A stretch of 64,000 nucleotides of DNA from Xestospongia muta (lineage: Eukaryota > Porifera > Demospongiae > Haplosclerida > Petrosiidae). Made by a program: the position numbers and the translations under genes. The notes beneath the pieces were generated by a model, which did no database searches, was not told the DNA's origin, and saw only the letters and a list, made by a program, of their open reading frames with translations. This document shows, one piece after another, positions 1-9,799 of the stretch (positions are counted from its first letter, which is position 1; each line of letters begins with the position of its first letter). The stretch lies in NCBI GenBank assembly GCA_963693285.1, contig OY848917.1, positions 31,197,245-31,261,244 of the forward strand. The letters run 5' to 3'.

Positions 1-99
1 CACCTCAATAATCTTATTAGGACTTTAAAGTCTCATTTCTAGCCTCAGTTTATCATCATACTTCGACAATTACAATTCCATAAAAGAAAGACCAATGCC

Positions 100-745
100 A
101 CAGCAAAGGTATAGCTAATTATGTAGCTGAGTTAAGACATCTTGCAACTAACTGTAAGTTTGGGAACTATTTAGATAATGATGTATGAATTTTGTATACA
201 AATAAACAATGAGACAACAAAGAAGAGAGTTCTTGTTTGAAAGGACTAAATATTCAAGAAAGCAGTGGACCTAGTTACTACTCTGGACACTGTGAAAAGA
301 AATATTCACAGGATGACTGTTAGTAAAGCCAGGGTGAGAACCTTGCCTCTGTTAACTGTCTATATGACACTAGTCTACCCTGATATCGGTGTGGGGACAA
401 CCCATTGGAGGTGAAGTTTAAAAGATGCTACATGTTGCATATGTAACAAAAGGGGAAACATTTCAATAGTTTGCAGAACAAAGAGAAAAGGGTAAGCCAG
501 GAAACAGCTTGTAAGCATTAAAACTATATAAGAAAGATGCCAAGTGGTCAGGAGTGTCTACAGAACAAGTGTGTTCAGAGTCATCATCTGATGAGAGAGT
601 ATTATTTAATCTCAGGAGTCAGTCTATCTCTCTAATTGTGATGAACATGAAACTTAACAATACAAACATTGTTATGGAAATAGACACAGGGTAAAGTTTG
701 TCCCTCATATCTCAAGACTTGAAGGACAAATTGTTTCCATCAATT
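100..745 (+). pseudogene. Ty3/gypsy gag-protease remnant (copy 1)
   Basis: Fragments of a gypsy-type polyprotein can be read in order but in shifting frames. There is a gag C-terminal stretch near 110-200 (VAELRHLATNCKFGNYLDND), then a zinc-knuckle region near 380-475 (CYRCG followed after a frameshift by CCICNKRGNISIVC), then a retropepsin active site near 675-700 (MEIDTG followed by a stop codon, then SLSLIS). In the family gag packages RNA and the aspartic protease matures the polyprotein. Several frameshifts and the stop next to the DTG triad make this copy dead. The reverse transcriptase that should follow is absent: the sequence passes into a short repeat and then into a second gypsy gag. 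Confidence 0.75.
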
Positions 746-754
746 TAATTAAGT

Positions 755-793
755 TAGGCATTGTAATTTATGAAAAGTGAAGTCCAACACCAT
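755..793 (+). repeat. short dispersed repeat, member 1
   Basis: About 35 bases starting gcattgtaatttatgaaaag are matched with two or three mismatches at 4449-4483. The two copies bracket the second gypsy remnant and the 3.2-4.0 kb repeats, and the second lies just upstream of a hAT fragment. The parent element is not recognised. Confidence 0.55.
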
Positions 794-813
794 GCTCACA
801 AAACCTTTTTTTA

Positions 814-2780
814 ATGAAGGGCCCAACTCAACTCGGACGTAGTAAAGGGAGATTAGACAAGATGGCTGTCCACGAGAGTATGGGAGAAATCTGCCATAAT
901 GAAGAGGAGCGGTTGACATACATGGAACGCCTCCAACTTTATTGTATGGCTAGCGACGTCATTAATGACAAGAAATTGGCAGTTTTATTTAATGTTTGTG
1001 GTCCATTGACGTACAAACTAATCAAGAATTTAGCGACGTCTAGAAGTTGGTCTGATTTATCTTTTGTTCAGCTGTAGATATAGTGAAGGAGCATTATACC
1101 CTGAAACCATCAGTAAATTGTCTAGAATTTTAAATTTTATTTGAGGCTACAACAGCCAGGAGAGACAGTGGCGACCTTTGTAGCTGAGCTGGGATGACTA
1201 GCCCAGTTTGTGAATATTGGAAGATGTTAGATGACATGCTACATGATCGTTTAGTGTGTGGTATTCGACAACTAAGTATTCAACGATGACTGCTGGCTGA
1301 ACCCACACTGACCCTGAAATGTGGTCTTGAACTGGTACATGCAATGGAGTCAGCAGAGAGGGACACAGAGATATTCAGAGAACAGAGGCTAGTCCCACTA
1401 AGAGACAAGTTCAGATTTAAAGACTCTGTTTGTCATGGTTGGAACAAGAAGGGCAACCTGGTCAGATGTTGTAGAAATGCCCAAAGGAGGCCAAACAAGT
1501 CAAGTACGAACATTCATGAGGTGGTGGAAGACCCTATTTCTCAATTGTATACGTTACCCTCAAGTAAGACAAAACTGTTGAAGACAGTGGTTAATATATT
1601 ATGGCAAAGAGGTTGAGATGGAGATTGAAGAATCAGTGTCAGTGATGACACACAAAGAGTACAAGGGGCTATGGATCCCAGTGAGTAGACAGCCACTATG
1701 TGCAACAGGTATAAATTGAAGATGTATACCGGAGAGATGATTAAAATCTATGGAACTTGTGAACCATGGTCATGAACCATCAAGGAGATGAAGAGAGATT
1801 ACCATTAGTTATTGTAGAGTCTGAAGGACTAATTTACTCAGAAAAGACTGGTTGATAAAGTTGAAACTGGACTGGCACATGATCAATCAGGTCCGAGTGA
1901 AGGAAGAGTTAACAACACTCATTTCATGACATTTTTCAGAACGAACTAGGTACAATCAAAGGTGTATCTGCTAGGAATGTAGAAGAAGAGAGAGTCACTC
2001 CAAAATTTTGTTGTCCATGACTGGTACCGTTTGCACTCCGTTTGAAGGTAGATAAGGAACTAGAGAGACTAGAGTCAACGGAAGTACAGGAAAAAGTGGA
2101 TCTTGCAGACTGGGCAGCACCCATCATTCCAGTATTGAAGGATGATGAAAACGTTAGAATTTGTGGTGATTATAAAAGATGATAAAGCATCAATGGTGGA
2201 CCTGTATCCACTCCAGAGTGGATGACCTTTTCACAGCAATGTCTGGGGGAGTGTCTTTTTCAAAGTTAGACTTATTACATGCGTATCTCCAACTACAATT
2301 AGAGAAGTCATCAAGGCAATATATCACAATAAACACCCACACAAGAGACTCCATAGATACACAAGGTTACCATTTGAAGTGTTGTCAGTACCAGGCATTT
2401 TCAACGAACCATGGATAACCTCCTACAAGGGATGCCACATATCCTGGCATACCTTGACAACATAATGATCTCTGGCCAGTGGCCCCTTGTCGATCTAAGC
2501 ATACTTTGATTCTTTTTTCTTAGAATTTTCATAGGGGGACCAATGGCTACCAGGAGTGATATGTCAAGTAAATGGTTTGGTATCATATGTAGTTAAGTTG
2601 ACTGATGGATGTGAGTTAAAACGTTATGTTGATCATCTCTGATCTCGTTTGGATGAAGAAAAAATAGACCTCAGCCCAGCATCAGTTACTCAAACTGAGC
2701 CAAGACAAGAGCCAGTTAATTATGACCTAATTCAGACAGAAACACGAATTCCCTCAACCTCAATTGAATGAACCAATTTG
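814..2780 (+). pseudogene. Ty3/gypsy gag-pol remnant with internal deletion (copy 2)
   Basis: Gag starts in an open frame at 814-1077 (YMERLQLYCMASDV, VCGPLTYKLIKNLATSRSW) and continues in broken frames to 1330. A degenerate zinc knuckle lies near 1430 and a protease region near 1613 in which the DTG triad is lost (VEMEIEESVSVM). RT follows at about 1940-2478: DWAAPIIPVLKDDENVRICG, FSKLDLLHAYLQLQLEKSS and, at 2430-2478, MPHILAYLDNIMISG, where the catalytic YLDD reads YLDN. The sequence then jumps within about 60 bases to the post-integrase tail at 2540-2650 (WLPGVICQVNGLVSYVVKLT, KRYVDHL). RNase H and the integrase core are therefore deleted. No LTR is identified. Confidence 0.85.
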
Positions 2781-3204
2781 TCAGTTTACGTAGATCCTAT
2801 CATCAAAGGAATTTTCCAGACTGGTATCATAATACTATTTGATTTAGGTTTGATTGTACAATTGTTATTATGTACCTTTCTAAGGAAGAGATGTTGCAAT
2901 AATGTGTTTATCATGGATATATTATGAATATCATTATTGTTCCTGTTCCACCATAATTTTGTGCATACTATATAAGTGTCATATGGGTCGTATTATGAAA
3001 ATGTTCTATATCTCTGCATCTCTATCTCAAGTCATCACACTTGTATAAAGTGTCTTTGCAAACATTGCTTTGTAAAAGCATTTTAGTACTTGAAACAAGG
3101 TTTTTTCCAGATCCTCAAAGTACTCTTTATACTGTTGTCATATTTAAAATAGTAGTAGCTAACTGTAAAGTCAATGAAGGTATTGAATTAGAGGTCAGGC
3201 TTAC
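2781..3204. other. no gene seen
   Basis: AT-rich sequence without a supported reading frame. It may contain the remains of a gypsy 3' end, but no LTR partner is found. Confidence 0.5.
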
Positions 3205-3427
3205 AGAACAATGTGATAGTATCCTAGATTTCTAACTCAAGTACATGCAAGCTTCTGGCACAGTCTTTGTTTCATTATTGACCAAAATATACTTTCAACA
3301 TTTTGTAACAGTATCTCCAAATCAGCAGAAACCAAACATAGCCTGGAATAATACACCAGAAACAGACATTATAGATCACAGTAACAAAGATCAATCAGAA
3401 ATTCATATTATCACATATCAATACTAG
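3205..3427 (+). repeat. direct repeat, copy 1
   Basis: About 220 bases (from gaacaatgtgatagtatcct to the cacatatcaatac region) recur in the same orientation at 3812-4024 with scattered mismatches and small indels. The open frames in the first copy are broken in the second, so coding is unlikely. Identity of the element is unknown. Confidence 0.75.
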
Positions 3428-3811
3428 TGACGTCATAACATACAAAAATGTATAAAATTAAGACATGTAAGTTCAAAGTCTACCAGGTAGCTCAGTATAT
3501 CTCAAGAGGCTCTTTATAGGTAAATGTGTGTACCTCAAAGTAGTTTTGACATGTTTAAAGATGTCTAAGCAAACATCAAAAGTTTTATGAAGTTTCAATG
3601 TTTACTTCAGAACTGGCATTGACAACAAGTAGTGCATCAAAGGGACACTTTCAAAGATGTATCCCCTTACTTAGAAAGTATTGGAAGAATGGTATAAGCA
3701 GACATAGTGAGCTAGTACTTACTGCACTACATATTAAATTACTGTTACATTTTAGACAATTGGAGTGATGATGGCAAAGGTTATGACCATAATGACTTAG
3801 AGCCAATAGAG

Positions 3812-4024
3812 TTACAGAGTGATGTGATAGTATCCTACAATTCTAACTCAAGTAATGTAAGCTTCTAGTACAGACTTTGTTTCATAGTTAACCAAAATAT
3901 AGTTTCAACATTTGTGACAGAGTGTCTAAATTAGGAGACAGCCTAGAAAAATACACCAGAAAGAGACATTATAGACCAGAGTAACAAAGAACAATCAGAA
4001 AATCATGTTACCACATAAGGATTA
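3812..4024 (+). repeat. direct repeat, copy 2
   Basis: Second, more diverged copy of the 3205-3427 unit. Landmarks shared in order are tgatagtatccta, tctaactcaag, accaaaatata, tacaccagaaa and agagacattatag. About 380 bases of unrelated AT-rich sequence separate the copies. Confidence 0.75.
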
Positions 4025-4351
4025 CTAAGTATAGATGTAATAGTGTGATGTTCTTCATTTAAACAATTCTATGTATAGTGATTAACGTATTTGTATTTTG
4101 TATTGACAAAAGACAATGACAACTACAAGACCACGAGTTATTATTATAGATTTACTATTAAAGAGGCTCAAAAATAAAAGAAAAATGCTGGAAAACAAAG
4201 TAGCTTTTATACATTACACATATCAAATAAAGAAGAAAATATATGTTATTGTTGCAGTGAAATGTTAATGTTAATCATGTTAATCAGTTATTTTATCATG
4301 GTTAGTTGAAGAGGGTGCGCAGAAAGAAATAAACATCTACTATAATAGACA

Positions 4352-4420
4352 AGGGAGGGCATTATACTAGTGAGATTATAAGTTCATGTCGATGGATTGC
4401 TAATTTCAATGTTTAGATCA
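4352..4420 (+). repeat. dispersed repeat, shared with 6468-6530
   Basis: The stretch containing cattatactagtgagattat and gtcgatggatt recurs at 6468-6530 (cattatactagtgacattat, gtcaatggat). It is a diverged short repeat, possibly a MITE edge. No function is assigned. Confidence 0.5.
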
Positions 4421-4448
4421 TCCATTCCAACAATATCATGAGGCAGGA

Positions 4449-4483
4449 GGCATTGTAATTTATAAAAGGTGAAGTCCAACACC
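4449..4483 (+). repeat. short dispersed repeat, member 2
   Basis: Match to 755-793 (gcattgtaatttataaaagg, then tgaagtccaacacc). It immediately precedes the hAT transposase tail, so it could be part of the same inserted element. Confidence 0.5.
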
Positions 4484-4489
4484 TTAGGA

Positions 4490-4838
4490 AAGAGAGACAA
4501 ATTGGAGAAAGGAGGTCATTATAGAATTTTCGAGATACTTTTACATGTAAAGAAACAACTGGCAGTTTAACTTCTTCAGTGAGAGTTAAACAGGAAATGG
4601 TGATGTATTTTCAAATACCTGTTATGGATATTGATGAAAATTCATTGAAATTGGTGGAAACACGAGTCCACTCGAATTCCTTTCCTTTCCCAATTAGCAA
4701 AACGTTATCTATGCTCATGTGCTACCAGTGTGGCTTCTGAAAGAACATTCAGTACTGCTGGTAACATCATTACTAGTAACAGATCTCTTTTAAAGCCTGA
4801 TAAGGCAAACCAGCTTATTTTCTTAACTAATAAATAAC
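4490..4838 (+). pseudogene. hAT transposase C-terminal fragment
   Basis: Two adjoining frames give the hAT dimerisation domain. WWKHESTRIPFLSQLAKRYL is followed, around 4720-4838, by CSCATSVASERTFSTAGNII and SNRSLLKPDKANQLIFL, then a stop. This is the conserved hATC signature (fW...yP.La..yL..paTSv.SERvFS.aG.i....R..L.pd). In hAT transposases the segment supports dimerisation and lies behind the catalytic core. The catalytic core and N-terminal zinc finger are not found upstream and at least one frameshift interrupts it, so it is a 5'-truncated relic. Confidence 0.85.
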
Positions 4839-7747
4839 CTGGAGTAACCTTGTATTTACATGTATCACCAACATTCATCATACCAGTTTATCACTTACAT
4901 TTAAGAACATGGAATATTGAAACAACATTTCCTAACCATGTATGTATCATTATATTTACCAGTTTATCACTTTTTTCCTGTCTTTTTGGAACATGTTTTT
5001 TAAAATGTTTTGAGTTATTAATTGATAAAGTACAAAAATACTATGAACACTTCACTTATTTATAAGCACAGTTATGCTCAATACAAGGAGACAACATGAA
5101 GTGGTATAGCCTCACATTAAAAGAAGTGGAGAAGGCTGAGACTGGGATGTGAAGCCAAGCAAACAATAATTAGTCATGAAGAGATGTGGCTAAATATTAA
5201 ATTATCATTATCATCAAAACTGTATTATTAAACTCTGTTATAAATCTAAGCCTCTCATACAAATATATCAATTGTTGAGTCAGCTTTGTAGAAGTCTCTC
5301 CTTATAAATAAGTTGCTAAGATAATAAGAGAGTAAAGAGGCAAAACTACAACACTCACTTCCTGAAACTAAGTATCTTTTAAAGTCTTTTGAAATCACTC
5401 TCCTTACTAAATTTCATTGGCAGCTGTAGTGGTTATTACTGTATTGTTAATCATGACTATTGTTTTGTTTTAAGTGTACCATTAGTACCAGACCTCTGTT
5501 AATATTCTTTTGTTTTTCTGTCATTTAATGTATCACTATCAAAATGTCTATTCTAGGAAAGAGACAAGACTTTAATCCAGAGACTATGAAGAATGTTTAG
5601 CTAAATTCATAGTGAAAGTAATTTGGAACCCAAACATTTCAGATCAGGTTCAGTACCTTATATATATATATATATATCTTGCCAGTTGTCAACTGTAATG
5701 TTCTTTTGTTGCAATTTGAGATTGTTGTACATCAAGTTATCAACTACTAATCCCTTGAAATGTGTTGGATAAAAATGTGGTATAACCATACTTTCATCAA
5801 TCATTTCATGTAACCACAAAGTGTGACACACAGGTTGTAGGTAATTGTTTCCACTTACAATGTATGTATACATATTTCAACCTTTCAGTATCAGTTTATA
5901 GTCTCTCCAGGAGTACAACAACTCTATGATCCCTGATAAAATATTTGACATCATTGAGTTAATTTGATTGCTCTAAATGTCAAGACCTTGACTGGTAAAC
6001 TAAAGTCTCCATTTTCCAAAAGCATGCAATTAACATTAACAAGTGATTGTATGTGAAATATAAACCTAACCCTTTATAGCATACTTGGATACAAATTATT
6101 ATAATTAATTTGATATTGAGATTAAATTGTAGTACACAATTACTTGTTTTTGTGTACAAGATATTTCTAACATCATATAAGATAATCAAATTTTTCGGAC
6201 AAGGAGTCCTTTTTGGCAGCTTGAATTGACCTTCTGGGCCAACTTATTATTTTGATGATGCCATGCATACTGTATGTTTATGTTTTTAACAGAAGAGGAT
6301 CATTGAAACTTCTATTATAGAAACAAGAAGGTTTTAGAGACTACTAGTGGTCGATAAATGTCACAAAAATATACAGCATCCATGTTTGAGACAAAAATAA
6401 GCTCAATATTAGTTGAGAGTATGGCAACAGATGATTCAGTTTTATTACACACTAAGACAACCAATGAGAGGACATTATACTAGTGACATTATAGATTGAT
6501 GTCAATGGATCATTAATATCAATAATGAAATCACCATTCAAAAAAGAGGCTTTTGTGAAGCTTTGTTGGCAACATTCAAGAATCATTGCAGTTGCTAGAA
6601 GAACAAAAGTTGAAAAGACTCTGACATTTAAACTAAAACAATTTCCAATTTATATACTGCTGTGTCCTTGAGGTCATTTTTTTAACAAAAGGTATGTTGA
6701 TGGAACTTGTACATCATGTAGTTAGTCATAATAACTTCAACTACATTATGTACAAGTGCTATCAAGACACTGTCTGTTTATATACTCATTGCAAAAAAGT
6801 TAATTCAGTTAGAGAATTTCCTTTTGTTATGTCTGACATGTGGAGAATACCTGGTTGTCCTTATAGACCCTGTGGTATGTATGTGTATATATGTCAACTT
6901 TATTTTTACGAATTCCTAGGATTAACACTAGACATGTATTTTTGTCAACTCTATCTAACAGTCACTACATCAAAGTGTCTTTCTCAATGATCATTATGTA
7001 ATTAAATTAAATAAAATTAAATACTAGAGGTGTGGCTATAAATTCTTTAAAAACTGTCTTGTTACTGTTATATTTCTACATAAACCTCTCCTTATTATCA
7101 TTTTTGCAATGTATTTCTAAGCCCTTTATACGTTAAATTATGATACAGTTAGACATAATTGAATATATAAAACTATAAAGACATTTTCCTAAAGCTGTTT
7201 TGGGTCATCTTTCATTTATCATGACTGCAGCTAAAGTGTCAGCCACACCCTCATGGTGACAGTAATTCCCTGGTTTCAAAGAAAGCAACATTCATTGACT
7301 TTAGTATTAAGATGAGTAACTACTTTCATAGTTTAAGCAGAGAACAAAAGAAACATATGTAAGCCTATAGCTATTTTTAGAACCATAGTGTGCAGCTCTC
7401 ACAATATGTGTATGACTATCACCTTTGCTTTATTTAATAATTAAAATAGTATTAGCATAATCTATTAATATATATACATATTTTGACATGTGGTACTCAT
7501 GAGTGTATTAGTATGATTTACATACATAGCAGTAAAAAACTGCAACAAATAATGATATTACAATAATTTTGTTTATGCAGCTTGCTTTTCAGTTCTATTA
7601 ATAAAATTATAGTGATCCATCAATACAAATAATAATATGTATACTTATAACATTTGATATTTTAAACCAATAATGAAAACTATATAATTGACATGTAAGA
7701 AGGTACTGTAATTATTACATGTACAATATAGAGCATTGATGACATAC
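4839..7747. other. AT-rich stretch without supported gene
   Basis: No coding region is supported on either strand. There is a TA dinucleotide run at about 5660-5679 and a short dispersed repeat at 6468-6530. Small open frames occur (for example 5658-5873 on the minus strand and 6694-6990 on the plus strand), but they lack recognisable motifs or splice contexts. The region lies downstream of the last visible ankyrin exon, so it may be intron or 3' flank of that gene. Confidence 0.5.
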
Positions 7748-7931
7748 CTTGTATTGCATTCTGTAATGCTTCCAATATAATGGCTTTATTCTTGTCATCT
7801 GGTTTGACTAAATCAGCTGGTGTTTTGTTGTCTTTGTCTACTATGTTGGGGTCTGCACCTTTTGATAGTAACAACTTAATTGTATCAACACGACCACAAT
7901 GACATGCAATGTGTAAAGATGACCAGCCATT
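7748..7931 (-). CDS. ankyrin gene, last visible exon
   Basis: An exon of 184 nt is bounded by an acceptor (ttttatag|AATGGC) and a donor (CAAG|gtatgt). It encodes one full ankyrin repeat, NGWSSLHIACHCGRVDTIKL followed by LLSKGADPNIVD, and then the start of another or a capping helix (KDNKTPADLVKPDDKNKAII). The acceptor is phase 0 and joins cleanly to the 24729-24827 exon. The donor is phase 1, so at least one further exon must lie to the left, but none is recognised. Ankyrin repeats are protein-binding modules, and nothing here shows the partner. The one-repeat-per-exon structure upstream changes here, which marks the end of the repeated array. Confidence 0.85.
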
Positions 7932-9799
7932 CTATAAAACAAAATAAAAAATAGTTAATACAAACTGTTTATAAACAATTATAATATAAACAGTACACTT
8001 ACACTAATGATGTGATGACTACAATATATTATATTACTATACATGCTAACTATTATTACTATACACCTAAAAATGTAGTATAATGATGTGTAGACTATAG
8101 CCCTTACCCACACAAAGATTGGTAAATTAATTAGATTATAATAACAACTGGTACATCTCATTAAAATGCAAAAAACAGTGCATGTTTACCTACTCAATTA
8201 ATATGAATAGTTAATAATGGCACAAAAAGATGGAAGATACTATTATATCTATACAAGTAATATTTGATTGTCAGTATCAAATCAGTCCCCAAAAACAAGT
8301 ATGGCCCAAATAATGCAGAAATATTACTCATAAATTTTTTTTGTTTATTGCCTGTAATATTCCTATTATCAAACACTCAAACATACTCATTCACATGATA
8401 TAAATACTGATAATATTATACACAGTATACTGTATATATTTATTCTAAACACTGTTCCTGCAATTTCAAAAAAAAACAAATAATTATGTCAGATGAATTT
8501 GTTATATCAACCTCTAATAATTCACTACAAAAATTACTAACGTGTGTTCTAATTTTCAGAAATTCCTCTTAATTTGACACTTGTACCTCATGATTACATG
8601 TATCAATCTAACAGTAACATTCAGTGGCTGAGTAAGAAATTCAATGTTGTCAAAAATGATTTACTTAGGGTCCCAGTCCTATTTGAAAATGTGATATCCT
8701 CTCTCAATGCACTCTATAGAAATTTCTTTGATGGCCATAATTCTAAATTGATTTATAAGTGATTCCCTCTAATTTAATGAAAATAGTCACTTGAAAAATA
8801 TATTGTCAATTTTCAACTCCAACATTTGCCTATGAAATCATAACAACCAAGATTTAGGAATGCCATTCCTAAGAAACAATTATTAAATAATATCATAATT
8901 GTCTTTGATGTTGGAGCAGCTGATGAGATTAATGAATTTTCATAGCTAATACTAACAGAGTAGACATTAGAGGTCTAAAAAGCAGGTTATTCTTTTAGCC
9001 ACATGCTATGTACATACATTATATACATCATATATATATATATATATGTTTACATGCATTTTTGTCTTCCAAATTTATCTGTTTGGGCTAAAGTAGGTGC
9101 AGTTATATTCTAGTATTGGGATGATTCATCTTTAATAATATCTATACTATAGCAATACTGTAAATATATGTGCTTTCAATTTAATATTGCCATTTTTAGA
9201 TTTCATAAGTTTAAGCCCAAGTACTTTAACATGTCTGTAATAATAAATTCCTCATACTATGTAATGTCATAATAAAAGTAACTCTCTTCTCCCAGTGATT
9301 GAAACACACTTTATTAAGCTGAGTAGGTCTCTAGGAATCATTTATCATTTATTGTTATAGTGCAGGAATAAATATAATTAACTTGTCAATGAAGCTACAT
9401 CAACTAAAGCTATTATTGTTTTAATGTATAAATTGTTAATGTAATATGTTATTGTAAGTATATGTTAATATTGTATATGAATTATTAATTAAGGTTTATT
9501 GTTCTATTTATGTTTGTAGTTCTGGTTCCACTATTGGTTACATGTTATTTTGGCATCTGTGGTATAGCTAGTCTTTATTTTCTCTTATTTCTTATATCAT
9601 TTGTGTATTTTATTCAAAGATAGTTATTTGTCAAATACTACCACTGAACTTGATAACTGATCAGGTTACAACAATTGTCATATCATGTTTAGACTCATGA
9701 TAATCTAAGAAATTTTATTCTCGATAACTGTCTACATGTAATTTGTTAATATTTCAGAGATCAGAGAAAGATGTTTATAGTGTCTAAATATCATTTATA
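7932..9799. other. ankyrin intron sequence
   Basis: AT-rich sequence with a TA run near 9031-9050 and no supported gene. It forms the left part of the intron between the ankyrin exons at 24729 and 7931, which holds the MULE, gypsy and hAT elements described below. Confidence 0.5.

Noticed and set aside
5658..5873. Minus-strand 71-codon frame (possible further ankyrin-gene exon)
   Set aside because: No ankyrin signature, no convincing acceptor upstream, and it runs into a TA repeat.
6694..6990. 98-codon plus-strand frame
   Set aside because: Cys- and Tyr-rich but without any ordered motif; composition fits chance in AT-rich DNA.
8574..8762. 62-codon plus-strand frame in the ankyrin intron
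   Set aside because: No homology recognised and no splice sites; antisense to the host gene.
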